The notes beneath the pieces are model-generated. The model had not been told where the DNA came from. It ran no database searches and was given only the letters and a program-made list of their open reading frames with translations. This document shows, one piece after another, positions 7,774 to 16,047 of a DNA stretch of 25,326 nucleotides. The translations under genes and the position numbers were made by a program. Each line of letters begins with the position of its first letter. Positions within the stretch are counted from its first letter, which is position 1. The DNA comes from a virus. The stretch spans positions 5,446 to 30,771 of the IMG/VR virus record IMGVR_UViG_3300030118_003062; one strand, 5' to 3'.

Positions 7774-7982
7774 TGGTATGCGAGTACTGCAAGAACAATA
7801 CTGGTCTAGATGTAGAATTTGAAAATGTTACCGTAAGCGTATATGGTGGCAAATATAATTTCAAAAGGAACGACAACACTTTTGTGTACGAGGAGCGCTT
7901 AGATCCAGAAGACTACAGCGTATTTTCTAATGGGGCTAAAATATTAATATGCCCTAGTTGTTATCTTTTGGAGGAGGCCTAA
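7773..7982 (+). CDS. Zinc-ribbon miniprotein
   Basis: 69 residues. I take the ATG at 7773, which overlaps the previous stop as TAATG; an ATG at 7755 would add six residues inside the upstream gene and has no better ribosome site. C3-x2-C6 near the N-terminus and C60-x2-C63 near the C-terminus form a classic four-Cys zinc site, separated by an acidic and aromatic strand region. The final codons contain GGAGGAGG, which is the ribosome site for the next gene. Such miniproteins can bind nucleic acid, other proteins or simply fold around zinc; the function is not identifiable. It lies between structural genes, so it could be a small virion or assembly factor. Confidence 0.65.
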   Translation: MVCEYCKNNTGLDVEFENVTVSVYGGKYNFKRNDNTFVYEERLDPEDYSVFSNGAKILICPSCYLLEEA

Positions 7983-9409
7983 TGTCTCAATTATGGTCTG
8001 AAAATTTTGACTCAGGTAATCCTCATGTAACTGGGGGCATTACAACTGATTTAGCGTATAGTTATAGCACTTCTAGTTCTGTATCTTATTTTCCTACAGG
8101 TTGGGTAAAATTTTCTGATATATCTGCTTTAAGTAACGGGATGGCTGTAGGTACAGCATTTACTGGAACACAAATAGGGCCAGCTAAACAGATTGCAACT
8201 TGGGGTGGGACTAAGCATGACGCTGACCACAGAGCGAGAGGTTGGGTTATGATGTATGGTGGCACAACCTCTGGTAATTCAGGAGTTGAATCGAATAAAA
8301 CTGGTCCAACTGGTGGCCATAACCCTGTAAATAATGGACATGTTTCAACTGGTAGACATTTAGGCATTGAAGCATCAACGCTTGGAAGTTCAGGTTATTC
8401 AGATTCATCAAGTAGAAATAGGTCTCTACATTTAATTAGAACAGGTGCAATTGATTTAACAGCAAGAACATCAACAGAAACTATAGAATTATCTGGGTAT
8501 TACCATGCAAAAGGAACCGCAATAGGGGCTTTTGGAATTGCATGTACAACAAGCTCTGTTACTGCATCATCATCGCAAGAAGCATTTAGTGGATCAGGAT
8601 TTACAGGTTTTACGAATAACAATGGAAACGGATTAGGTGGAGGCGGTTGCGCTATACGTTATGCTGGTAGTGGATCAACTGCTATAAATGTTACAGGTAA
8701 AACAAGAATTGTAGGGGAGCAGCATGCTACTCAAAGTGAAAACTGGAAACCTTTTATAGCAGACCTTACTGGAGCAGGTGGTCAAACAGTATATATATAC
8801 TTTTTATATGAAAGTCTTAATTATTATAGTTATAACTGGAATACAACAACTCAACTTAATAATAATTATTGGAGAGCAGATTTTTGCATAGACAGTCTAT
8901 CTATAGATGCTGTTACTCCAGCAGACACCGATTATACTGGTAAAATTTTTAGTGTAGCAGGCTCAAGTATTGAAAATATATTTGGAGAAGATTTAGATGA
9001 AGGAGATAAAGTACTTAATTCTGATGGAGAAGGTGTTCCTAATAGAGTCTTAAATGTAACACAATCATTTGATGCTCCAGGTACACTTGGTGGTACATAT
9101 TTATTGTTATTTAGAACAGGATATATGACCTGGGAAACAATTGAATCAGGAAATATGTCAGATATAGGTCAAAGTGATTTTACCTTAACTATACCTTCTA
9201 CATATACACCGTTTGCAGGGTCTGGTAATCATTTTGCTTTACATTTTAGCCTTAATACTGGCGACTATGATTTGACTAGTATAAGCGTAACAAATACATC
9301 TCCATCTAATGCAAATTTTTATTTAAACGTAGTAACTATGCAATCTGTTTTAGGAACATGGACAGTCGCTGGAGAAGCAGAATTAGAACTTGATTGGGAA
9401 GGTAATTAA
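7982..9409 (+). CDS. MAM/lectin-like beta-sandwich surface protein
   Basis: 475 residues. I chose the ATG at 7982 because GGAGGAGG lies at the right distance and it overlaps the prior stop as TAATG; an in-frame TTG at 7958 is less likely. The protein opens SQLWSENFDSG and has WKPFIADLTGAGGQTVYIYF at ~255-275 and FCIDSLSIDAV at ~300-310. This order of an ENFD-type first strand, W-x-x-F-x-x-D-L-x-G-x-x-G-Q-x-V strand and final I-D-x-x-x-I strand matches MAM and related jelly-roll sandwiches that bind glycans. A second region (~316 onward, FSVAGSSIENIFGED) resembles linker modules of phage tail proteins, followed by another beta-rich domain. I infer a virion adhesin or decoration protein acting on host surface sugars. 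Only three Cys are present. Confidence 0.6.
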   Translation: MSQLWSENFDSGNPHVTGGITTDLAYSYSTSSSVSYFPTGWVKFSDISALSNGMAVGTAFTGTQIGPAKQIATWGGTKHDADHRARGWVMMYGGTTSGNSGVESNKTGPTGGHNPVNNGHVSTGRHLGIEASTLGSSGYSDSSSRNRSLHLIRTGAIDLTARTSTETIELSGYYHAKGTAIGAFGIACTTSSVTASSSQEAFSGSGFTGFTNNNGNGLGGGGCAIRYAGSGSTAINVTGKTRIVGEQHATQSENWKPFIADLTGAGGQTVYIYFLYESLNYYSYNWNTTTQLNNNYWRADFCIDSLSIDAVTPADTDYTGKIFSVAGSSIENIFGEDLDEGDKVLNSDGEGVPNRVLNVTQSFDAPGTLGGTYLLLFRTGYMTWETIESGNMSDIGQSDFTLTIPSTYTPFAGSGNHFALHFSLNTGDYDLTSISVTNTSPSNANFYLNVVTMQSVLGTWTVAGEAELELDWEGN

Positions 9410-9411
9410 TA

Positions 9412-9570
9412 ATGATTGATACATTAAAAACATCAGCTGTAGGAGTTATGGGATCTACAACAGCACAAATGATGCACTGGACAGAATGGGTTCCACCAGT
9501 TTTTAGCGCGGCAGCAGCATTTGCAACACTTATATACATGTTAATTAAAATATACAAGGAGACAAAATGA
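9412..9570 (+). CDS. Short one-TM protein, holin candidate
   Basis: 52 residues starting at the ATG at 9412, two bases after the previous stop. The first ~25 residues are polar to amphipathic (MIDTLKTSAVGVMGSTTAQM), followed by one membrane segment at ~27-48 (VPPVFSAAAAFATLIYMLIK) and a short basic tail (KIYKETK). This size, single helix and charged tail fit small phage holins or pinholins that open the inner membrane for lysis, but also many unrelated small membrane proteins. No endolysin is adjacent. A second membrane protein lies at 10824-11084, so either or both may act in lysis. The stop overlaps the next start as ATGA. Confidence 0.55.
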   Translation: MIDTLKTSAVGVMGSTTAQMMHWTEWVPPVFSAAAAFATLIYMLIKIYKETK

Positions 9571-9740
9571 AAGAACTAATAGCTAATTATTTGTTCAATG
9601 ATGAGATGAAAGCAAAAGTTGTCAAAGAGCTAAACGACAACATAAATATTCCTATCATTAACGAAAAGACAGAAGAAAAAATAATCACTGCTATATGGGA
9701 AACTGTAGAAGCTGTTCTTAAAAAAGTAATACTTAAGTAA
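9567..9740 (+). CDS. Small helical phage protein, unknown
   Basis: 57 residues; the ATG at 9567 overlaps the previous stop and has AAGGAG at 9556-9561. The sequence is mostly helical and charged: MKELIANYLFNDEMKAKVVK, then INEKTEEKIITAIWETVEAV and a Lys-rich end. No Cys, membrane segment or known motif is visible. Small charged helical proteins of this type often sit beside lysis or virion genes in phages. Its stop shares a base with the next ATG (TAATG), so it is probably co-translated with the zinc-ribbon gene. Function unassigned. Confidence 0.6.
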   Translation: MKELIANYLFNDEMKAKVVKELNDNINIPIINEKTEEKIITAIWETVEAVLKKVILK

Positions 9741-10072
9741 TGATTAGAGAAAAGCGTGTCACAACAGAAATGATGATTTACTCTGATTTGGTTATCCAAA
9801 GCGGTAATAGTTTCTTAGAAGAACTAGGGATTGAAGATTTACATATCTATAAGACGAAACCAAAATGTTGCCCTAGTTGTAAAAAAACGCACATTATAGG
9901 ACTTGAAATACTTGGAACAAGAGAAGGTACAATAATGTGGATTTGTGATGATTGTGATGCGCTTTTTTTAAAATACGATATTGAAAGAACTGAAGAGTGG
10001 ATTAGTAGAGGTAAAAACTTTTGGACTACGCCTCAAGATTGGCTAATTCCTCAAAGAGGAGAGCTAAATTGA
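9740..10072 (+). CDS. Zinc-ribbon protein coupled to the phosphoesterase gene
   Basis: 110 residues from the ATG at 9740. A four-Cys zinc ribbon is clear: C44-x2-C47 (CCPSCKKTH) and C69-x2-C72 (WICDDCDALF), with strands between. The N-terminal 40 residues are helical, and the C-terminus is Trp-rich (EEWISRGKNFWTTPQDWLIP). The stop overlaps the next start as TTGA (9069-style coupling at 10069-10072), so the two proteins are probably made in fixed ratio and may act together. A ribbon of this kind could bind nucleic acid or a partner protein. No closer family can be named. It is unrelated in sequence to the ribbon protein at 7773 beyond the Cys pattern. Confidence 0.65.
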   Translation: MIREKRVTTEMMIYSDLVIQSGNSFLEELGIEDLHIYKTKPKCCPSCKKTHIIGLEILGTREGTIMWICDDCDALFLKYDIERTEEWISRGKNFWTTPQDWLIPQRGELN

Positions 10073-10821
10073 AAAAGTATATTGTTACACCAGACAAGCA
10101 TTTTCCGTTAGCTGATAAAAAAGCTATAAATGTAGTCTGCAAGGCTATTAAAGCCGTTAAGCCTGATGCATATATTGATTTAGGGGATACAGGAGAATGG
10201 AATAGTGCTAGTCATTGGAGATGGAAAAGAAAAAACAAGCCACCTTTAGAGTATTATTTGCCTGAAATAATACAAGAAATAGAAGAAGTAAACAAAGGAA
10301 TGGACGGCATAGACGAAGCATTAGATAAAGCTAATGTTAAGGAAAAGCATTTCATTACAGGCAATCACGATCAGTGGTTAGAGTATTTTGTAGAAGAATA
10401 CCCTTATTTAGACCAATATGGGCTAAACAAAGCACTTAAATTGGAAGATAGAGGGTATGATGTACAACCATTAGGAAAACTCCTAGAAATAGGAGATATG
10501 AGCTATTATCATGGTCATAACTATAGTGGTATACAACATGCTGCTAATCATTGTAGACAATATAAACAAAACATTATGTATGGACATCATCATGACATAC
10601 AAGTCTATTCAGACAAAAGTGCTAAGGGGCCAATTACAGCATATAGTATAGGCTGTTTAAAAGATTTAAGCCCTGAAACAAATGGTTTCGTAGGTGGTCG
10701 ACCTATGAACTGGAAACATGCATTTGCTATTGTAACATATCATGGTCCTAACAGTTTTGTAGATATAGTCGAAATAAAAAACGGTAAAGCAATAGTAGAT
10801 GGCAAACTTATTGAAGGGTAG
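10069..10821 (+). CDS. Calcineurin-type metallophosphoesterase
   Basis: 250 residues. I start it at TTG 10069, which overlaps the prior stop as TTGA and follows AAAGAGGAGAG; an upstream in-frame TTG at 10021 lacks such a site. All metal-binding motifs of the calcineurin-like superfamily are present in order: D9-x-H11 (TPDKHF), G39-D40 (IDLGDTGEW), G98-N99-H100-D101 (ITGNHDQW), H148/H150 (YYHGHN) and G172-H173-H174-H175 (MYGHHHD). It should be an active di-metal phosphoesterase or nuclease. The substrate cannot be read from sequence: nucleic acid, cyclic nucleotide or protein phosphate are all possible. It has no signal peptide and is likely cytoplasmic. It sits between two small membrane proteins and beside a zinc-ribbon protein, an unusual setting for structural-region genes. 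Confidence 0.88.
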   Translation: MKKYIVTPDKHFPLADKKAINVVCKAIKAVKPDAYIDLGDTGEWNSASHWRWKRKNKPPLEYYLPEIIQEIEEVNKGMDGIDEALDKANVKEKHFITGNHDQWLEYFVEEYPYLDQYGLNKALKLEDRGYDVQPLGKLLEIGDMSYYHGHNYSGIQHAANHCRQYKQNIMYGHHHDIQVYSDKSAKGPITAYSIGCLKDLSPETNGFVGGRPMNWKHAFAIVTYHGPNSFVDIVEIKNGKAIVDGKLIEG

Positions 10822-10823
10822 GT

Positions 10824-11084
10824 ATGGACATATTGCAAATAATAGAAACATTTGGAGTTCCTATTGCAGTTGCTATAGCGTTTGGTTATTTCATATGGAA
10901 ACAGAATAAATATATTCAAGATGATTTAACGAAAGATATTAAGGATCAGTTTCAGAGACTAGAAGGGATAATAATACAATTGATTAACCAGCAAAAGAAA
11001 ATGCAACTAGAACAGAAAAATTTACAATCAAGTTACGAAAGTCTTGTTGAAATAATTACGTCGTTGTTAAACAAAAAAGGATAA
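10824..11084 (+). CDS. One-TM plus coiled-coil protein, holin candidate
   Basis: 86 residues starting at the ATG at 10824, two bases after the phosphoesterase stop. A membrane helix spans ~5-26 (QIIETFGVPIAVAIAFGYFI), followed by WKQNKYIQ and a long charged helix with heptads at ~30-75 (QFQRLEGIIIQLINQQKKM). This layout, an N-terminal TM and a cytoplasmic or periplasmic coiled coil, matches BhlA/UviB-like phage holins and some spanin-like proteins. It lacks a lipobox Cys, so an outer-membrane lipoprotein spanin is not supported. It is the better holin candidate of the two in this window. The start of the 1653-aa gene follows two bases later. Confidence 0.6.
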   Translation: MDILQIIETFGVPIAVAIAFGYFIWKQNKYIQDDLTKDIKDQFQRLEGIIIQLINQQKKMQLEQKNLQSSYESLVEIITSLLNKKG

Positions 11085-11085
11085 G

Positions 11086-14000
11086 ATGTCTAAGAAAATA
11101 CTAGAGTTAAAGCGATTTTTAAATGGAATTGTGGCTGCGCCTTCTGATTCGGATATACCAGAAGAGTCGCCATCTTTTTCTAAAAATATCGATGCCATAT
11201 CAGAAGAGGGCAAATTAAAAGCAGTTAAAGGTGATTTATTAATAAGTGACGATGAAACACGTAATACATCATTAAAGATATTTAAAGACGGCTCTAGTGC
11301 AACCACACCATTATCTACGGGACAAAAGGTTGTATTAAAAATAGACGGAAATACTATATTTGAAGAAGTAGTGCAAGAATCAGGAGGTTTTCATTCTGGT
11401 TTAGACATGTATTATGCATCATATTTTATAATAACTAACGCTAATTGGCCAGCCTACATTGTTGATAAAACAAATGCAGAAGAAATTACTGACACTTCTG
11501 ATATAGGAGTAAAACTAACAGAATTAGCATCAGCAGTATCTTCTACTGATACTACAATAGAAGTTGACAGTATATCATCTATAATTGCTAATTCCAGTAT
11601 TACCTTAAAAAATGTAAGTACTAATGCTACTGAAGACATGGATATTACTAGCATAGACACACAAAGTAATCCACCATCTTTGACTGTAGAAAGAGAAGGT
11701 GATGCTACATTTGATGTAGATGATGAAGTATATGGATTACAAGGATATAATTTATTAAAGTTAGAGTTTGATGAATATGTTAGGTCAGTAGAATACAGTA
11801 TAACAAACTCAGATGGAACTCTTCATTTTAGCTCGGAACAAGACGAATACACAGAAAGTTTAGATATTAATCCTCACCATATGATTCTTATTAACGATAA
11901 AGAAGAGGACGATGACAAAACATATACTAATATTGTAGTGTATGATAAAAATGCAGAGACTAATGAGGCACAATTAAAAATTGTTGAAAACTTTTATGAA
12001 GAAAATGGTAGAGCTAGAAGTATAATTACAAACAATACTGATTTAGGTCAAAATTGGGGATTAGCTAACCCAGAAAAAATTACAATAAACAAAGGTGCAA
12101 ATTCACTATTTATTGGTACAGGAGGTACTACAGGCAGTGTTCCAAAATGGTTTGGTAAAATAGAGCACAAACCTTTTAATAATGCAATAGAAGGATACCA
12201 CTTAGAAGATGCAAGATTAAAACCATTAGATGAAGACTCTACAGTTTTAAATGTATCTTATTCTGAAAATCCTGTTTATGGGGCTAATCACAACAACGAT
12301 GCTGCTATGAAAAGAACTCATAATCAAACGCTAGCTCTATCTGAATCTGATAGGTCAATATATTGGATTAAAGAAAATAAAATAGGCAGCGAAACTGATG
12401 ATGTAATTGGAAATCAATATAAAAGTAACACTATAGGGTTTATCCCTTCAGCAATGTGTACAAGTGAGATTGTAACGACTAAATTAAGCGATACATCTTC
12501 TGTTTATACTCCATGGGTAAATGGTTCTTGGGAAACAAATAACAGTCTTACTAATGTAGATTCTCAAATCAATGGGCATGTATATAATGATCCAGCCACT
12601 GTTACGGAAAATGATCCATATGTAAGGCAGACTTATTCTTGGGTTGCAAGTAAAGATTCTTACGACCAAATAAACTTAATGTCAGTCAGATTTATTGACG
12701 ATGGTACAGCTGATGGTAAAAAGACACTAGTAAACGAGCAACTTGCTTATTTTAAATTGGATTTTAATTTAACTACTACGGCAGAAATGAATACTCATCT
12801 TGGTTCAGGCAAAAAGATTACAAGAAAGCCGCCTTTATCTGCTAGAATATCAGATTTATATGAAAAAAATGGAACATTATATATACAATATTACAGGACA
12901 GAGGGTTTTACACATTATGATGAATGGTTGTTTGCTGTAGATCTAACTACTTTAAACGCAACAACAGATTACTTAAATGGAGATTTAGTAGATGCTAAGC
13001 CTATCACGCCAAACTATGTTGAATTAAAAGAGTACGCTAAAGATTATAGAAACACTGGTAAAAAGTGGTTTACAAATCCTGAAGTTTTTGATGCATCTAA
13101 AATAAGTTCTAGAAAAAAGGTTTATTGGCAAAACTTTCATGATGTCTATTCAAATAGATATAGATGGAGAGCAACTGATTGTTTAGGATTTTTAGAAAAC
13201 GGAAAACATGTATCTCAAGCAACTACTGTTGATGGTGTTAATAATGAGTTTGACGAAGATACTGGATGGTATGACGCTTACGCAAAACATAGTGTTAGTG
13301 AACAGAATAGTCATTTTCATGGATGGGAAGATAGGCCTGCTGCTGATAATGACGAGGAATACGAATCGCCTGATGGAAAAGCAGACGAAGCTAACTTTAC
13401 AAGAATTTATTCTGGACCGCCTCTTAGTTATGGAAAAAGTTATGGTTTTAAGCAAGGAACTTATAATGTGACTCCAGCTAAAAAAGGATTAACTAATTAC
13501 AGAGACAGTAATGACGACATAGGTGTTTTAGTATATTTAGAAGGAGAACAGCTTACTACAGATTTAAGTATTGACTATGAATCTAAAACTGTAAAAAAAG
13601 GTCTTAGGTATTGGCATAAATATAAATGGATGAGAAACCTAACAGAACCAGAATTTAAATCATATTCAGAATGGGTAATTATGTCAGCATCAAAGCATAA
13701 TTATGGAGCGCTACAAAGATCAATGGCAGATGGAGGCAGTCATTTTAGAGGATTTGATACAGGATCTAATAATGATGCAACACATTTTTACCAAACTATA
13801 GGTAATGAACATATTGATGGAGCAACAACAACTAATTGGTCCTCAGCAAATTTACAATATAATTACGAAGATGACACTGAACTTATAGATGGAAGAATTA
13901 TACGTAAAAAATCTGGACTTAGAATGGGAAGTGTTTTTAATAATAATAGCAGTTCAGGAAGTAAAGAGGCTGCAAACACTTGGACAAGAGGAAGCAATAG

Positions 14001-16047
14001 AACTATAACGCCATTACAAACATCTGCTACATCGTCAAGTCAGCCTAATGTAGATTTAATAACAAAAACACCTCCAAGTAAATATGGTGTTATTTCTGTA
14101 AGTAAGGGATTTGAGTATACACCTGCCAACAGTGATAAACTAAGCGGAAATACTGAAAAGACTAATAATAAAATATATATAACTGGAGTATATGACGAAG
14201 TTAGTCAAAATGATACTGCTATACATAAGTGGAATCTAAATAGTTCAGGAGACTTTATTCCTTCAGACACAACAATAAATAGTACGACACAAGAGTTAAT
14301 TGCAGATACAACTTTTGGTCCTTTATTTTTACCTGAACTTGGAACTGCAAATATAAAAGTTGGTCACGATGGTACTTTTGAAAACGCAAAACTATTTACA
14401 ACAAGGGGAGACATTAGAAGTGGTTCTGTAAAATATAATAATTCTGGAGTGGCTCAAGACCCAGGAGAAAGTGACGCGCAGCATAGCACAGAGACACCGC
14501 TTTTCTTTAATGACCCAGGGGGTGAATTAGATGTAGATTTAGAATTTAACCCTATAGATCCTACAGATACAGAAACTGGAGACTTTGATAACGACCCAGA
14601 GACTGATGATACAACTAGATATAAATCAGGTTCATTTAATAACGGAAGTACATACCAGTACAAAATGGCATTAGTGTATGATAGTTTTCAAGAAGGGCCA
14701 TTATCTAAAACTACACGTTCTGTAACAGTTACTGATTCTGAAGAAAAGAACTTTAAAGCAATGCAAATTACGTTAAATGTATCTAATCCTCCTAAAAGAG
14801 TAAGTCATATAACAATATACAGAAGGAACGATGAGGAGGAGTTTTTTAGGTTAGTAACAGAAGTTGGCTTAGAGGAAGACGGATGGTCTTATAATTCTGA
14901 AACAGAAATCTATACATATTTTGCAACAGATAACGGAACGTTAGGAGCACACTACGAAGCAGTAACAGGTATGCCTGAAGATTTAGAATATACTATACCT
15001 CATTATAGTTTGTCTACAGAGGCGTCGGGTACTCTAATTGTTGGAGACTGTTGGCACCCAGAAATAAAGCAAGCAAAGAACTTTTTATTTAAGTCACAGC
15101 CTCAAAGTTATTCTAATTTTAATTGGTCAAAAGACTATTGCGTATTACCTAATAGGCCAACAGCAATACAATGGTTTGCTGGAAAATTATATGCTTTTGA
15201 TTTGCACAACATGTGGAGAATAAATGTCGACACTATGGTTATAGAAGACGCTTTTGAAGGTATAGGTTGTATAGGTCCAGAAAGTATAGTCGTTACTGAT
15301 TTAGGTATGTATTTTGCTGATTATCAAGGTATATATGACCATAATGGAAATAAGGCAGAAAATATATCTAGAGACATATCACATAGCAGCGCTGCAGAAA
15401 CTTTAGATGCTATTGATGGTATTAATTATGACTATAACTATAATTGGTCTCCATGGCAAAATATAGCACATAAAAAGAACCCGCATTTATTATACGACCC
15501 TAAAGATCAAAGCGTACTAATATGTTTTACAAATAACAAAGATGGAAATAGCGATATTAATGCTGCTTGGAAATTTAGCGTAACTAGAAAAAGATGGGAC
15601 TTTTTAGACTTAGAAGACTTTAGCGCAGTACTTACAGGTAATCAAAATGATATATACTTAGGTGGGCAACAAAAGTTGGTAGAGATAGGCGGTAATAAAG
15701 GTATAATAAAACCTTATAGTTGGACTTCTAAGTCTTTTAATATGGGTAGCCTTTCAGAGTCTAAAAACTTCTTAGGAATAAAGTTTCAATTTAACACTAA
15801 TGCAGACGCTATAGACTTTAAGAACAAAATATCAGCTGCAAACCAAAATTCAAGTTTAACGTTATGGTTAGATGAAACTAAAAAAGAATATGGAACGGGC
15901 TATTCGTTAAAAGTCTCTAAAAATAGCGTAACTGCAAAAATTAAAAGTAGTAAACAGTTTAAAAAATGTAGGTTTGATATTCAAAACATAAGACAAGAGA
16001 TTGACTCTATTACTCTTGTGTATAGAAATAAAAGTGTTAAGGTATAA
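11086..16047 (+). CDS. Very large tail nozzle/stabilisation-type protein
   Basis: 1653 residues from the ATG at 11086. The N-terminus (LKRFLNGIVAAPSDSDIPEE, then NIDAISEEGKLKAVKGD) is the usual opening of podovirus tail nozzle and head-stabilisation proteins: F-x-x-G, D-I-P-x-E-x-S and a K-x-x-x-G-D segment. Near ~1185-1245 a fibronectin-III-like stretch follows (YQYKMALVYDSFQEGPLSK, then ITIYRRND). A propeller-like region comes at ~1350-1420: LPNRPTAIQWFAGKLYAF, MWRIN, and GIGCIGPESIVVTDLGMYF. In T7 and P22 the analogous proteins (gp12, gp10) are about 800 and 470 residues, so this one is roughly twice that size; the extra ~700 residues lie mainly in the central part and are unassigned. It overlaps the fibre gene by one base. 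The role is inferred from pattern and synteny. Confidence 0.7.
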   Translation: MSKKILELKRFLNGIVAAPSDSDIPEESPSFSKNIDAISEEGKLKAVKGDLLISDDETRNTSLKIFKDGSSATTPLSTGQKVVLKIDGNTIFEEVVQESGGFHSGLDMYYASYFIITNANWPAYIVDKTNAEEITDTSDIGVKLTELASAVSSTDTTIEVDSISSIIANSSITLKNVSTNATEDMDITSIDTQSNPPSLTVEREGDATFDVDDEVYGLQGYNLLKLEFDEYVRSVEYSITNSDGTLHFSSEQDEYTESLDINPHHMILINDKEEDDDKTYTNIVVYDKNAETNEAQLKIVENFYEENGRARSIITNNTDLGQNWGLANPEKITINKGANSLFIGTGGTTGSVPKWFGKIEHKPFNNAIEGYHLEDARLKPLDEDSTVLNVSYSENPVYGANHNNDAAMKRTHNQTLALSESDRSIYWIKENKIGSETDDVIGNQYKSNTIGFIPSAMCTSEIVTTKLSDTSSVYTPWVNGSWETNNSLTNVDSQINGHVYNDPATVTENDPYVRQTYSWVASKDSYDQINLMSVRFIDDGTADGKKTLVNEQLAYFKLDFNLTTTAEMNTHLGSGKKITRKPPLSARISDLYEKNGTLYIQYYRTEGFTHYDEWLFAVDLTTLNATTDYLNGDLVDAKPITPNYVELKEYAKDYRNTGKKWFTNPEVFDASKISSRKKVYWQNFHDVYSNRYRWRATDCLGFLENGKHVSQATTVDGVNNEFDEDTGWYDAYAKHSVSEQNSHFHGWEDRPAADNDEEYESPDGKADEANFTRIYSGPPLSYGKSYGFKQGTYNVTPAKKGLTNYRDSNDDIGVLVYLEGEQLTTDLSIDYESKTVKKGLRYWHKYKWMRNLTEPEFKSYSEWVIMSASKHNYGALQRSMADGGSHFRGFDTGSNNDATHFYQTIGNEHIDGATTTNWSSANLQYNYEDDTELIDGRIIRKKSGLRMGSVFNNNSSSGSKEAANTWTRGSNRTITPLQTSATSSSQPNVDLITKTPPSKYGVISVSKGFEYTPANSDKLSGNTEKTNNKIYITGVYDEVSQNDTAIHKWNLNSSGDFIPSDTTINSTTQELIADTTFGPLFLPELGTANIKVGHDGTFENAKLFTTRGDIRSGSVKYNNSGVAQDPGESDAQHSTETPLFFNDPGGELDVDLEFNPIDPTDTETGDFDNDPETDDTTRYKSGSFNNGSTYQYKMALVYDSFQEGPLSKTTRSVTVTDSEEKNFKAMQITLNVSNPPKRVSHITIYRRNDEEEFFRLVTEVGLEEDGWSYNSETEIYTYFATDNGTLGAHYEAVTGMPEDLEYTIPHYSLSTEASGTLIVGDCWHPEIKQAKNFLFKSQPQSYSNFNWSKDYCVLPNRPTAIQWFAGKLYAFDLHNMWRINVDTMVIEDAFEGIGCIGPESIVVTDLGMYFADYQGIYDHNGNKAENISRDISHSSAAETLDAIDGINYDYNYNWSPWQNIAHKKNPHLLYDPKDQSVLICFTNNKDGNSDINAAWKFSVTRKRWDFLDLEDFSAVLTGNQNDIYLGGQQKLVEIGGNKGIIKPYSWTSKSFNMGSLSESKNFLGIKFQFNTNADAIDFKNKISAANQNSSLTLWLDETKKEYGTGYSLKVSKNSVTAKIKSSKQFKKCRFDIQNIRQEIDSITLVYRNKSVKV

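Noticed and set aside
8780-8890. Possible diversity-generating retroelement variable region (Asn/Tyr/Ser/Thr-rich stretch in the MAM-like gene)
   Set aside because: No reverse transcriptase, template repeat or C-type lectin fold is seen in the window, and I found no second copy of the stretch. Asn/Tyr richness fits the AT-rich codon use.
10824-11084. Spanin or lipoprotein reading of the TM/coiled-coil protein
   Set aside because: There is no lipobox Cys and no overlapping partner gene of the i-spanin/o-spanin type, so holin-like is the more economical reading.
13208-13471. Plus-strand alternative frame inside the nozzle-like gene
   Set aside because: The main frame continues unbroken with matching composition. 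The alternative is Leu/Ile/Met-rich in the manner of an out-of-frame shadow.
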